From NCBI RefSeq assembly GCF_048544455.1, contig NC_133536.1, positions 32,304,152-32,368,151 on the forward strand: a stretch of DNA of 64,000 nt, read 5' to 3'. The stretch's first letter is position 1; each line of letters begins with the position of its first letter. Positions 30,462 through 42,579 of this stretch are shown piece after piece. Under the pieces are notes generated by a model. The model was given only the letters and a program-made list of their open reading frames with translations. It was not told the DNA's origin and did not search any database. The translations under genes and the position numbers were made by a program. The DNA comes from Silene latifolia (Eukaryota; Streptophyta; Magnoliopsida; Caryophyllales; Caryophyllaceae).

Positions 30462-33314
30462 TTACTCCGTTCTCACCAGCTTTAACGTTATCGCTCCCAC
30501 TTTGACTGACTGTAATTGCACAATGACCATTGACAGCTCCTGCATTATTTCATCTGTACCTGCAGCAAGGAAAACAGACGAAGTCTCCTCCTTTTTGCTC
30601 TCAATCTGAGGCGGAGGGGTCACGATCGCAGCACAAAATTCCAAATTTTCATTTGGAGTGTCAATAGGAGGGTCAGTAGAAGAGAGGGCATTGCAAGGCT
30701 GAGCTTGCATGGGAGCCCTGCGAGACTGAGACTGATGGAAAATTAATTCCTCGTCTCCTACCTGAAAAGTCAATGTCTTGCCCCCGACATCTATCACTGC
30801 GCGAGCAGTAAATAAAAATGGTCTCCCTAAAATAATAGGGGTATGTGTGTCCTCGGGGATGTCAAGAACTACGAAATCAACGGGAACAAAGAATCTCCCG
30901 ATCTTAACAGTTATATCTTCTATGACACCTAACTATCGTGATATGCTACGGTCGGCCATCTGTACAGTCATGTTCGTGCCATTAAACTTGGTCAAACCAA
31001 GTCTCTTAGCAAGAGACAGAGGTAAGACACTCAAGCTAGCGTCAAGATCGCATAACGCGTTATCAATCAAGTGGGTACCAATATGACACGGAATTGAGAA
31101 ACTACCCGGGTCTGACTGTTTAGGAAGTAACTTATTTTGACCTAGGGCCGTCCCTACCCCGGTCAAATCTACCGTCTCATGATCATTAATGTGCCTCTTA
31201 CGTGATAAAATTTCTTTCATAAATTTAAGGTAAGAGGGTACCCGTGTCAGCAATTCGGCGAACGGAACAGTAACTTGCAAGATTTTCAGGAGGTCGGCGA
31301 ATTTGCCGAACTATTGATATGCCTTCGTGTTCTGTAGTCGCCTCAGGAAGGGCACCGTGATGGGTATCTCGAGCCCCTTGTTCCTCTCTTCCAACGTATC
31401 AGCCGGATCAAGCTCTTTATCCTTTGATCGAGACTTCTTTCCTCTCGAAGGAGGTCTTTCAGGCGATATTTCACTCGATCGACCACTAGCAGGCTCTCGA
31501 TCGAGGTCTTCTTTTTCAGGATCACTCGATTGAAAAAAAATATCATTCGATCGAGTAGAATCCTCAACAAAATTACTCGATCGAGCTGTTTGGACTACTC
31601 GATCGAGGTGTTCTTTTTCCAGTTCACCCGATCGAGCAAAAATTCCACTCGATCGAGTCCATTCTTCAGCTTTTTCACTCGATCGACCACCTGAAACCAG
31701 TCGATCGAGTATCTTCTTTGTCGTCAGCTCTTTTTCAGCAATAGTATACTGTTCATCAGCATTAGACAGCTTCCTCGGGTCTGATTTGTCCTCTAAAATC
31801 GATAAATTTGGTCCTTCGTAAGATCGACCACTCCTCAAATTTATTAAATTCACCGTCTCATGTGGATTCTTATCGGCTTGTGACGGCAAATGACCCTGCT
31901 TCCTCGTGGACTGGTTCGCGGCTAACTGGGCAACTTGGGTTTCAAGTGACTTAATAGATGCTTCTTTTTGTTGGTCACTTAGCTGCCACTGCTTTGTCAA
32001 AGACTGCAACATCGTCTTCAACTCGGATAGCTCACTTACCCCACCAGAAGATGATGCACCTTGATTGGGAGGAGGAAAGAAAGGATGCTTTTGAAAGCCT
32101 TGTTGAGCCTTGTGAGGAGGGACATATGGCTGCTGCTGCTGCGGTGGAGGAGTAGGATTGAGTACATTCTAACTTGTCCACCTCAAGTTGGGATGGACTG
32201 CCCCTTGGTTATTATAATAGGAACCTCCTCCTTGCCTGTATTGTTGAAAAGCAAGGACCTGTTCCTTCTCTGTAAGACAGTCAATAGCAGTATGACCGTC
32301 GTTGCTCCCACACCTCTTACATGTGAAGGTGTCCTGTCTCGTAAGCAAATGAACCGTCTGAGGCTCCCCAGCATATTGCAGCTCCAATCTATCAAATATG
32401 GCATTCATAGCTTCCAGCTGAGCCACTACTTCCTTATCGATTGAATGAACCGTTCTAATACCATCCCTTGGGTTCCCATATTCAGCACAATGGGTAGCCA
32501 TCTCCTCAATGATACCCCATCCCTTGTCGTCATCTATATTTTTCTGAAATCTGCCATTGGATGAGGCGTCTAGAATAGCTCTATGGTCGTCATATAACCC
32601 ATTATAAAATTGGTTACATAGAAACCATTGATCAAACCCATGATGAGGAATAGACCTCACCAATTTCTTAAACCGACACCCGGCTTCATAAAATGTTTCA
32701 TTAGGTGCCTGCTTGAAGCTTGTTATCTTTCCCCTCAGCTGATTGGTGCGCTGCGGAGGGAAATATCTCTTATATAAAGCAAGAGCAAGGGTCTCCCAGT
32801 CCATGATCCCTACGGTCGTGCGGTCCAAGTCGGTCAGCCACTCCCTGGCTGAGTCAGTCAAAGAAAAAAGAAACAGCACCTCCTTAATCTTGTCTTGAGT
32901 TACCCCCTTTGTGGCGGGGATAGTAGAACAGTAGTCCGTAAAGACCTCCATATGCTTCCTCGGGTATTCACCTGCCACGCCTCTAACGAGATTTCTCTCC
33001 ACCAGATTGATATAAGATGGACGGATGTCAAAATTATTACCGTCCTCAGTCTGGAGATTGAAACCCTTGGGAATAGAAGATGCTTTAGGCTCCGAATGAC
33101 TCGCAATATTCGACATCTTTACTGGTGGGGTTGCAGAAACAAAGTTGTCTTGTTCTAAAGACTGATCTTCTGCGATAAGAAAATGATGTAGCTCTGGTTC
33201 GAAAGTACTCAAGTCTTCCTTTTGTGATTTTCTTTGCAGACGGAATCTATGCCTAAATAGTCTCTCTGGCTCAGAATCAGCTGAAAATAACTCCAACCTG
33301 TGTGACCTTGGCAT
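30462..33314 (-). pseudogene. Gag-protease of Athila-E, one frame with three TAG stops
   Basis: ATG at 33312-33314; the frame can be followed to 30462, broken only by TAG codons at 32169-32171, 31311-31313 and 30933-30935. The Gag domain (FSLTDSAREWLTDLDRTTVG, RYFPPQRTNQLRGKITSFKQ, HHGFDQWFLCNQFYNGL) is followed by a knuckle CKRCGSNDGHTAIDC, which has five rather than four residues before the histidine. The protease site reads LCDLDASLSVLPLS, with Asp in place of the expected Gly of DLGAS, so it is probably inactive. The flap region IILGRPFLFTARAVID is present. Between gag and protease the coding sequence is itself filled with CTCGATCGAG motifs (31460-31720). Confidence 0.88.
31460..31720. 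repeat. CTCGATCGAG motif array inside the Athila-E gag-pro frame
   Basis: About ten copies of CTCGATCGAG or close variants occur in 260 bases. They are read through in frame as repeated Leu-Asp-Arg and Arg-Ser-Ser type tripeptides. The same motif is in the LTRs (14105-14305, 34445-34640) and in the spacer (29902-30085). Confidence 0.85.
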
Positions 33315-33415
33315 ACACAACACTGAAAAAGAAAAACGAGAACTACCTCAAGGAATAAAAATTCCCTGAGACGGATAAAAATAAACGAAACAAAAAAACA
33401 GATAGGGCAATTGCC

Positions 33416-33433
33416 TCCCCGGCAACGGCGCCA
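33416..33433 (-). other. Primer binding site of Athila-E
   Basis: Minus-strand TGGCGCCGTTGCCGGGGA, five bases inside the LTR boundary at 33439. Same type as in Athila-F and H. Confidence 0.85.
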
Positions 33434-33438
33434 AAATT

Positions 33439-34920
33439 TGACAGGACAGTCGTATACCTATCAAAAATACCTAACTAAACTAACTATATAGCTAGGGAAG
33501 TCAAGTCGATCTCTACAGGGAGGCAAGTTATCTGTAAATAGTCCGTCTATTCGGTCACAATATGGGGGTTTGTAAATTGATTTCTAAACTAATTAAGCTT
33601 TAAGGGAAGAGAAATAAAGAAGAGCAATAAAAAGCAGAAAATAAGAAGGAGACTATCAATAAAGAAGGGACATGTCAGAATTTCGGTTCACTAGGGTAGT
33701 TTAGTGACTCAACTGCAAATAGTCTAGATAAATTACTGTGAGACAGATACTGGAAAGGTCCTTCCAGTCCACTTTCTACCCTAGATTCCCACTAACTTAA
33801 CTTCCGTCCTCGTCAGGGTGGTCTACTGTTCATACCAGGTCTATTTAGTCCAATCTTCCGATCCAGGATTAAATTTAACCAGATTAAAGGGTAACTTAGA
33901 CGCGTGCACTCAACTAAGTCGGTAAATACAGTTATATTGCTATGGGGACAGAGTCTCACAAATAATTCATCTAACCTATTCACTACATCGTCACAATTCT
34001 ACTGCAGATCCCATAATCCCAACATGAAACAAATTAACTACTCATGCTATTAATATTGTCAAGACTAATAACAACGAAATAACAAACATTAAACATGATA
34101 TAATAGTAATGAAATTGCTTAAATAAAGATTATGGCAGAAATTAAGGAATAGAGAACAAGTAATTAAAGCAAACAAAAGAGAGATTAATATTAAAAGAAG
34201 AGAAAGATTACAATCGCGAGAATTCCGGCGTAAAGAACAACTAGATCCGAGCGAAAATAATCCAAAAGCAAAATTTACAGTGAAGAAGAAAAGCAACGTG
34301 TATAAGAATAGTTTTTCAGTGAAAGATGAAAGATAAGATGTGATAGAATGCTAATGACCTAATTATTTTGCGCTTAAGTAGAAATTAGCGAAGTCCATTA
34401 ACTAAAAATAAGTAACACGGACTAATTAAGGCCCGTGAAATACCAAACCACTCGATCGAGCAGTTTGAAACAGCTCGATCGAGGACTTCTTCCAGCAATC
34501 CACTCGATCGAGTGGAAATATTGCTCGATCAAGTAACCTCTAATTCCAGCATTGTCGATCGAGTAAAATAGACTGCTCGATCGACCACCTCAGCTACAAA
34601 AACCACTCGATCGACCAATAAAAGGGATCGATCAAGTATTCTTCCTATGAAACAGCTCCAAACTCGTAACCGACTGCTTCGTAGACCGTTTCTTCACGCA
34701 TCCCAATGCAATATCTCACTCTGAAAATCACGTTTCCTCAAAATGCATGCAAAATAGGACGAAAATGGTACGATTCCACTACTTTCAGGTTCATTCCTAC
34801 AAAACAGACAAAACGAACCAAAGTAGCCATTTCGGAGCATAATGCAATATAAACCATACAAAAGTACATGGAAATACGTGCTAAAATTGGCTAAAAAGAC
34901 TATATAAAATGCATGTAATA
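33439..34920 (-). repeat. 5' LTR of Athila-E (right copy)
   Basis: 1482 bp, matching 13095-14575. The outer end reads GTAATA instead of the GTATCA of the other copy, so the terminal CA/TG has mutated. Target duplication ACATG follows at 34921-34925. The palindrome array is at 34445-34640. Confidence 0.94.
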
Positions 34921-35129
34921 ACATGTTTCCGAAACCATGATGGAAATTGATCCTCGTGCTTATTCCTAACATCATTCTTGCTCACATTAGGATGTTCTTT
35001 AATGAAATCGATCACAAATTGTGTTTCATAAGGCTCCAAGATTTCACATTTAGAAAGAACGTAAAGGTGAGCACAATTATATTCTCTGTCATCCAAATAT
35101 CTTGTCTCCCCACTTGATGAACACCCTTC
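34921..35129 (-). pseudogene. Middle piece of the CACTA-D TNP2 gene between two insertions
   Basis: On the minus strand this reads YLDDREYNCAHLYVLSKCEI, YETQFVIDFIKEHPN and DQFPSWFRKH. It continues directly across Athila-E into the DUF4216 region at 13094, and across Copia-G from 54891. FPSWFRKHV is the usual junction between Transposase_21 and DUF4216 in plant CACTA transposases. It is only 209 bases long, so the two large insertions landed very close together. Confidence 0.82.
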
Positions 35130-36337
35130 TGATGGAATATGTGTCCTCCGACAATAATGCGATCACGACTGTTGATCATGATGATCACATGTTTAAATCT
35201 CATTATAAAGAATACAATTGGGAAGTAATATTTTACTGTCAACTGATCAACATATATCGGTAATGATTGGCTGACTAGAGTTTGACATTACTGTCGTGTG
35301 ACGGTGGTGATCAGCTGATCCCCTAGGTCATACCTATAGGGCAACGCTCTTAATTGATCATTTAATTAATCGTATAATGTTACGAGTTAATTAAATTACT
35401 TGAAAATTGACGGACGATTTTGGAAGTAAAATTTACGTATCACATTGAAATGTGATTAAATGAGATACGGTCTGAGTAATTGAATCGTATCATTACTCGG
35501 ATGAAATAATTGTTTAAGGTAACAATTGAATTGAATGAATTATTATAAATACAATCTGTTGTGATTTATAAATGGTAAAATATTTTGGTACAAGTAATTA
35601 TGAAATTACTAAGTCAATTTTTGTATATGACGTATTTTTATTAATACGTTGATTTTTAATATGTTAAAAATACATAACAAATTTATGTTACATGTGACAT
35701 GTGACATATTGACAAATTGACAAAAATAATATGGAATCCATATTATTGTATGTGCCAAAAAATAAGAGGGGATTAAGCTAATTATATGTTGATTATATTA
35801 GTGGAAGGCATGATGATTGCCTATTAGACTAGCCATGTAACCCTATTGTTTATTGTGAAGAGCAACAATTGCATGCATTGGCTCCCTCCACCCTCTTCCT
35901 CCATCCGGTTTTCAAGAGGAAAACCTCTTTGGTTTTTCTCTTATATTTTACCTAATTACACAATAAAGTAGTTGTTGGTTTTACTAATTCATTCACTCAT
36001 CTAAAATAAGAATTCTAGGGAGATAATAAGCTTCCTTCTTCCTCTCCCGAAAACCGACAATATTAAGAGTTTTATAATATTTTTGGGTCATTTTCTACAA
36101 GATTAATATTGTACTAGTTCTTATAATATTAATTTTAATTAAGAGTAAGCCTTGGGTATTAAGCTTTGGGAGAGATCCTACACTTGGATCTTAGTTCTTC
36201 CATTAAAGGACAGCACAAGAACAAGAGAGAAAGGTGATCTCTCTTGTGCCCATAAAACCGAAACATCCAATGTAAGGATAATGTTTCTTCCTTATTTCGT
36301 TTTATTGTTTGCATGCATAAGATCTACTTTTCCTTCA
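35130..36337 (+). repeat. 5' LTR of Copia-G
   Basis: TGATGGAATATGTGTCC to TTTTCCTTCA, 1208 bp. It matches the split 3' LTR with about seven substitutions in the first 230 bases and few in the next 250. The first bases TGATGG replace TGTTGG of the 3' copy. Confidence 0.94.
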
Positions 36338-36339
36338 AT

Positions 36340-36352
36340 TGGTATCAGAGCC
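36340..36352 (+). other. Primer binding site of Copia-G
   Basis: TGGTATCAGAGCC, complementary to the 3' end of initiator tRNA-Met as in most plant copia elements, two bases after the LTR. Confidence 0.9.
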
Positions 36353-38600
36353 ATGGTTGTTTGCATGCAAATCGGTTAAAAGTTTTTCCGAGTTATAAAG
36401 ATTAACATATAAAACTTATAAAATTTGTGTTATTATGAGATATCACGAAATTAATCCATGCATGTTGAAATTTCTGATCCTAAAATGTTTTTAGGATATT
36501 TTGGTTAATTTACGGATTTTTATTGTTCATATTATACAATAATGGCATTTAAATATGATTTTATGAGTAAAAATGTCATTTTCGGACTAAAAATAGCTAA
36601 ACTTCTAATTTTCCAGTGATTTTTGGATATGTTGTCACATATATTATTTTGAGATAACCTGTAAATTTTCATAAATTTTGGACTTGTTATGCTCGAAAAA
36701 TGGATTTTTTATTATTAAATTCGGATTTAGGTGAAAAATAGGTTAATATGAGATAAATTTCGAATCTGGTCATAGAAATTTAGTATGTTGTCACATGCAA
36801 TTTTACAAGATGTGTGTAAAATAATAGGCTATAGTAAAGTCTTTTTGCATGATTTATGGATTTTTGAAGAAAAATAGCATGAATGGTGACATTATTAGTG
36901 AAATATTGATAAAACATACTCTATGACTAAAGAAAAACATTATATGTTGCTTTTTATTATCTTTTTTAGATCTAAAATTGAAAAGTTGATAAATATAATT
37001 TTTCTCATGTTTTTATGATTATTTTAGTTAAAACCGATAAATCGCAACATTGTTTTTCCGAAAAAAATTCGAACTTTTTAACCTAATTTTTTGAACATTG
37101 TGAGTGTCATGGTATTTTTCCAGAATGTTCATGAGTTTAAATTTCAAATTTTAAATTTATTTGAAATTTTTTGATTTATTTGAAGTTTATAGCTTATTTT
37201 GTAATGTTTGGTCCATTAATGAACAAAATATAAGAAATATGAGTTAATTATGGTCAAATAATTAGTGATGACTAAATTTTGAGTCCTAAGAGGTTAGGGT
37301 AATTAACTTATGCATAAATATGAATTTATGTAATTTTGTGATTATAAAATGTTGAAATCACGCAAATCCGTAAAAACCGAGTAATATACGATATTGGCTA
37401 ATTAAAGGCGATTTAGCATAAAATTGAGCATGTTCATACATATTATAATGCTACATTTTCTTTATGATTGTCATAATTTTATTTTATGTAATTTTTGAAT
37501 TATGTAATTTTTTACTTAGTATGGCCTTAGTTTTTAATTGATATTACCCGAAATGTATGGGAATATCGATTCGGTTATAATTTTTGTGATCTCGTATCAC
37601 CGTTTTGTAATTTAATAGATTTATTTTATTTTAGTTTCAAATGTATAATAAGAAATTATGTAATTTATTATGTAATTTTATTCATTCCGGAGTTCCCAAA
37701 GACGGATTTCTTCAAGAATGGCGATACATAAAGACGGTGTTACCTCGAGATGCGTGACACAACCGAAGTTCAAGGGACCAATGGAGTTGGTTTCCGAATA
37801 TGTAATAGTTAAATAGTTTTTCTATTTTAGGAAGGCCATACTAGGATTTATTTATTATATGCTTGCATTTTATTTTATGTCGCATGCATCGCTAAATCGC
37901 CATAACTAAAACATGCATTGTCATTTTATCGAGTTTATCGACCGTGTCAATTAAAATTATCGTAGTTCACCGCTTTAGTTCACTTAAAATGTGATAGATA
38001 ATAAATTGACATGACCTCTCGCTAAAACAATCAATTGAGACATAGCCTTACCAAATAGTAGAAACCATGAAAACCTATTTCGCGAGGGAGTGCACTCGGC
38101 CCTACCGGGGTACAAACCTTGTTACGTAGGGGAAGTGGGTGATGAATGTTAATCCACCGAATTCATGTTGATAAGGGATGAATCGGCCCTACCGTGCCCA
38201 AGTTGATATGGATTTGGATCTTGGACACATTTATTCGAAATTTGGATTGAACTCAACAAAAGTTTTTGATAAGGGATGTATCGGCCCTACCGTGCCCTTG
38301 TCGGATGTGTTTTGGGCTAAAGATAATTGTTAATGTAATATTATCGACCAAGAGTTCTAAAAGTAGAATCGATTAAACGTTAATCCACCGAGTTATATTG
38401 ATAAAGGATGTATCGGCCCTACCGTGCCTAAGTCGATATGAATTTGGGTCTTGGAATCATTTATTCTAGTTGGGTAGAGGTCACTAGAAAAATGCATAAA
38501 ACTTGTTTAAATTATAATTTTTACGAGTATTATTATTAAAACTACATTTGTTTTACTCCTTCTATTTTGTTTTGTAGACCACTTCTTTTTCTCATAACAA
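36353..38600. other. Long AT-rich leader of Copia-G
   Basis: About 2.25 kb between PBS and gag with no open frame of note. Long leaders are known in BARE/Angela-type copia elements. Its last 500 bases carry a spaced repeat (see 38090-38470). Confidence 0.75.
38090..38470 (+). repeat. Spaced TCGGCCCTACCGTGCC repeat in the Copia-G leader
   Basis: TCGGCCCTACCG occurs four times (about 38096, 38183, 38290, 38415), three of them as ATCGGCCCTACCGTGCC preceded by GATAAGGGATG or a close variant. Two longer units of about 95 bases, each starting TTAATCCACCGA, begin at about 38150 and 38381. It sits shortly before the gag start codon. Confidence 0.8.
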
Positions 38601-39626
38601 ATGGCAACACCAACCCCTAATGCCACGCCTCTCGCTAATTCATCTTGGCTCCGATCCTTCATGGATCGATGTAAACTTGAAAAGAATGGGTCAAATTTCT
38701 CCGATTGGGATGCCCAACTCAAATTAGCCGCCGAAGGTGACGACAAGCTTCGTTACCTTACCGAGGCCTCTCCACCCGAACCTACTACTAGGTCGACCGC
38801 CGCCACTAGGGAAGCATATGAGGCTTACCAAAAGGAGTCCGCCGCAATGAAAAACGTCTTGATATTTGCGATGGAGGCGGACCTCCAAAGGAGAGCCTTT
38901 AAAATGGGCAATGCTAATGAGATTTACTCCAAGCTTGTGACAATGTTTTCACAAACTCCGCGGATCGTCCAATATGAGGCGGCCGCAGCATTCTTTGATC
39001 TCAACTTCAAAGAGGGCCAAAAGGTTAGCCCTCATGTGCTCAAACTCATGGAGCTTGTCGAGACCTTGAAAATTCAAAAGGTTGAAATCCCCAAAGAACT
39101 CATTGCAGATAGGATTCTACACTCCTTGTCCAAAGTCAAAGCGTATGTACAATTCCGGGTGAATTTTAACATGCAAGACAAGGATGTGTCTCTTGAAGAA
39201 TTGCACAAGTTACTTGTGCAAGCCGAGAGGGACATGGGGTTAAATGTGAACCCACCAAAAGATGTGCTTAACATAAGCACTAAGAGTAAGGGGAAGTCCA
39301 AACAAAATGCAAGGAAGGGCAAGAAGCAAACTCCCACATTCACCAAAGCTAAGACTTGTGAAGCTAGCACTTCAAGAATCAAGAAGGGTCCTCTTGATTA
39401 ATGCCATTATTGTAATGGTATGGGACATTGGAAAAGAAATTGTTCCAAATACCTTGGTGATATTAAGGCTGGAAAGATTACTCCAGTAGGTAAATGACTA
39501 TCCTTTCTTTTATGTTTCTAAATCAACTATGGTATTATGATACAAAGTTGTGATAATATATCTCCCTTTTTATTGTAAACAGGGCCTCCACCAAGCAAAG
39601 ACAAAGGAAAGGAAAAGCAAGCATGA
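38601..39626 (+). pseudogene. gag: Gag of Copia-G, with one in-frame stop before the zinc knuckle
   Basis: ATG at 38601 opens a 266-codon frame of copia UBN2-type Gag: KLEKNGSNFSDWDAQLKLAA, RAFKMGNANEIYSKLVTMFS, LIADRILHSLSKVKAYVQFR and SLEELHKLLVQAERDMG, then a Lys-rich tail. A TAA at 39399-39401 stops it just before an intact knuckle CHYCNGMGHWKRNC in the same frame. In Copia-A the codon at this place is Glu, so a single substitution may explain the stop. After the knuckle a possible intron (39490-39582) would lead to a short basic end and TGA at 39624. Without splicing the frame ends at TGA about 39494. Confidence 0.82.
39490..39582 (+). other. Possible GT-AG intron in Copia-G gag
   Basis: The exon end CCAGTAG is followed by GTAAATG; a T-rich AT-rich stretch ends in TTGTAAACAG before GGCCTCCACC. 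Joining the sides keeps the frame for about 14 more codons with a Lys/Pro-rich end. It lies just downstream of the zinc knuckle, where barley BARE is reported to have an intron making gag-only RNA. Inferred; no transcript evidence. Confidence 0.45.
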
Positions 39627-42579
39627 GAAACCATCAAGAAGCTAGGGATAGCTTTCATGGAGCTTTGCTTTTCATTGTCTTTTTTTAAATCATGTTTTGG
39701 ATTATAGAACCTTAAGTTTCCGTGTTCGACATGGAAAGATATTATGGATAATGGGTTGTATTTTGGATAATGGTGACTTGGTTTGCAACCCAAGTCACCC
39801 GTTTTATCATTTTATCCTTTTGTTCTAAAATTCATGTTTAAATGCTTGTTCTTAGAAACATATAACTTAAAGTGATCTAATAGACAAATATAATGACGGG
39901 TTTCATTATATGTCCACATGCTTAAGGCTTGTGTATGATCATTTACAAAGTAATTTTGAGTCTACGAAGTCTCTTAAAGGTATGTCAATCACCAAGTACA
40001 CATATGAAATCTAAAACTATTAGTCAACCTATGCGGTAGTTCTCCTTATACTTCAAAATCATTATTTGTGTCTCATATGCTATCTTTGAATCTCTAGTGT
40101 ATTCATTCTAAAGATAGAGTGGGAGAAAAATGAGGACACGACACACACCAAGATAAGTTTGTGAACTTGTGTAAATGAGATCTACGCAATGAAGGATGAT
40201 TTGAATAAAGGTATATCTATTTATATAGTATACCCTATAGATGAGATCTATGGTCTCAAGTAAGTTCTATATGACTAAAGAGACCAAGTGAAGTAATCGA
40301 AAGATCATATTCTTGAGATAACTACGTGAGGACACCAAAAGAAAGTTTTGGAAGAAAATGACTAATGTAAAGTCTTAACAAGAGTTTTGACTAGTTTATG
40401 ATAAATTTTGACCAATAGTTTCAACCTTGAGATTTACTTAAGAGCCAAAATGAATCAAAGTTACATACTAGTTATTAACAAGTTGCAAGGATTAATATAA
40501 CGATATCCTCAATAGCCAACCGCGCAAATGTCATTTCTTAACCTCATTATGAAAATGAAATGGTTAAACCTCCTTCCAAAAGGGTATTTCGAAAGACGTG
40601 TTGTAGATATTATTTATATTTAAATAATGACATTGCTACACATCATTATGATATGTGTGAGTTAGAGATTAAAATCTCTTTTCATAAGGATAAGATGAGA
40701 CCACTTCAAAATAGGTATTTTGAAGGGATATGATGGGAACATATATGGTTCTATCTTAATAACTTGGCAATGCAATTTATATTTCAATTCTTGAAAAGTT
40801 CCGATTGAGAAGTCAATTTCGCAACATATGGAATTGAGTGGGAGTTAGGAAATTATCATGTGAAGACATGGAATTTAGTGGGAGCAATCATCTAGTAAAA
40901 GGTTATAACTCATCACTCATTGAAGAATGACGAGCTAATACCTTCCTTCATAGAGGAAGTTTTGAGTTTTCAATTCTGGATGAAAATGGACTATGATGAA
41001 TCCAATTACATCAAGGGATGTTGGGTTAGTATTGAGAGATACACATCGTATCAACATACACATAGGTTATTCATATGAATAAAAATGGAATTACCATTAG
41101 CAGTCATGGTCGTTCATAAAACCTAAGAACGGTTGGTCTCATGATTATAAATTACTAATGTTTCCGCCATTAGAATAATCATGCACATGTCCAATTATGA
41201 ATCATATGCATAAGAGCATGATGGATCATTGTCAAGCCATAATAGAAACGTCATGAATTCTCGAGGAGAATCCGATGAGCGATTTCGGTGTTTGACGGAA
41301 TGCTTTATTGTGTGTCAAGAGGTTGCACATATTAATGAAAATCCGAACACATGTAAGGATTTATGAGAATCCTAAACCTTTCAAACTAGAAAAAGAAATA
41401 AGAAGTTTTGGAAAGATACTTAGTTGAATAAGAAGTTGCTCAAAACTAATCTTTCCTAATATGCTAGGACTTGTGAGAAGTGCTAGGCTAATCATCTTGA
41501 CAATTGTTGCAAGATTCTACAAAACATATACCTAGTGCATTGTGTGTGGATGGAGTACTTGATCAGTACAAGTTATATCATTCACCACAAATTCGTTCGT
41601 TATGTGATAATCAACAAGGAAGTTCTTTCAAGATAAAGAACTGAAACCAAGGTCGGGAACCTTGATGTGTACTTGGTAAGATTCATGCTATGAGAGAGAA
41701 CATGAATGTAAAGGAAAAATGCAAGTGTAAGAAGTTTGAACACATGGACACATGGCATGTTAAACTTCTATTGCAATCAATAAGTGTTTACACTTACGAT
41801 ATACATCACAAGGTTGTAATATGATATTTACTACCCGAGTGTGATGTTGACATTTGTCTTTTGAGTTATTATTAACTCACCTTGTACTTTGTTACATCCA
41901 AACGGGTTGTGGAGACAATTGAACCCTGTTAAAGTGAACACGGATTAACATTATATTTGCCCATAGTTACTTACATGAGGTGACGTCTCGAAGTGACTAC
42001 AGTGTGATGCTATTGATGGCAAGTTCAAGTGCCATAGAGTCATATGAGAATGACTAGTCGATCACATAGGCAGACTGTTAGGAACATTTTGTCGGGCCTA
42101 ATGACCGCTTATGGAGTTCTGGCAAATTTATATAGCCTGGTCGTGGCGAGAGCTACTATAGTATTCGAATGAGTCGATTCTTTTGACTAAAGACTGTTAA
42201 CCTAAGATGGCACAGTTTCAGATAAACTTTGATTTGTGTTACTACGACCTTCGTAAATGGGGTCAAATGGGCATATTTTGGGTTATGATGGCTGTGGCTA
42301 GTCGAAGGGAATGAGTGCGATAGGAATTGTCCACCCCTAGACAGGGTTATAACAATATCTCAGGGCCACTCGAGGAGTAATGAACTGGAAATGCGTGGCC
42401 ACGCTCGGAAGGTATCTATGATAGATAAATCCGGTCAATCAGTTATTCTCCAGATCGAGGAAACCACTCTTGATATGATCACTTGCAAGTACGACCTGAA
42501 AGACACCTTGCATTGAGTGGGAGATAGTAATAGGACAAGAGAATTGGTGACGCACACTTGTCGAGGACAAGTGGGAGAT
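39627..42579. other. Pol-less interior, 3' UTR and polypurine tract of Copia-G
   Basis: The 2.2 kb from 39627 to about 41880 contain no long open frame and none of the integrase, YVDD or RNase H motifs that are easy to read in Copia-A. It may be replaced or heavily decayed sequence. From about 41880 the 3' UTR blocks shared with Copia-A and B appear (GAGTCGATTCTTTTGACT near 42172, GGCCACTCGAGGAGT near 42364). Purine tract ATTGAGTGGGAGA lies at 42512-42524, and the polypurine tract AAGTGGGAGA at 42569-42578. Confidence 0.7.

Larger units (their letters stand above)
13095..34920 (-). mobile_element. Athila-E: pol-less Athila-like gypsy element, host of Athila-F
   Basis: It has two LTRs of 1481 and 1482 bp, PBS at 33416-33433, gag-protease at 33314-30462, spacer, a second ORF (29120-28874 continued at 17854-16303), polypurine tract near 14576-14595, and target duplications ACATG at 13090-13094 and 34921-34925. 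Without the 11-kb Athila-F insertion it is about 10.8 kb. No reverse transcriptase, RNase H or integrase motif is present, so it depended on another element. The LTRs differ at about 18 of the first 400 positions by hand count, so it is older than Athila-F and Athila-H. Confidence 0.92.
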
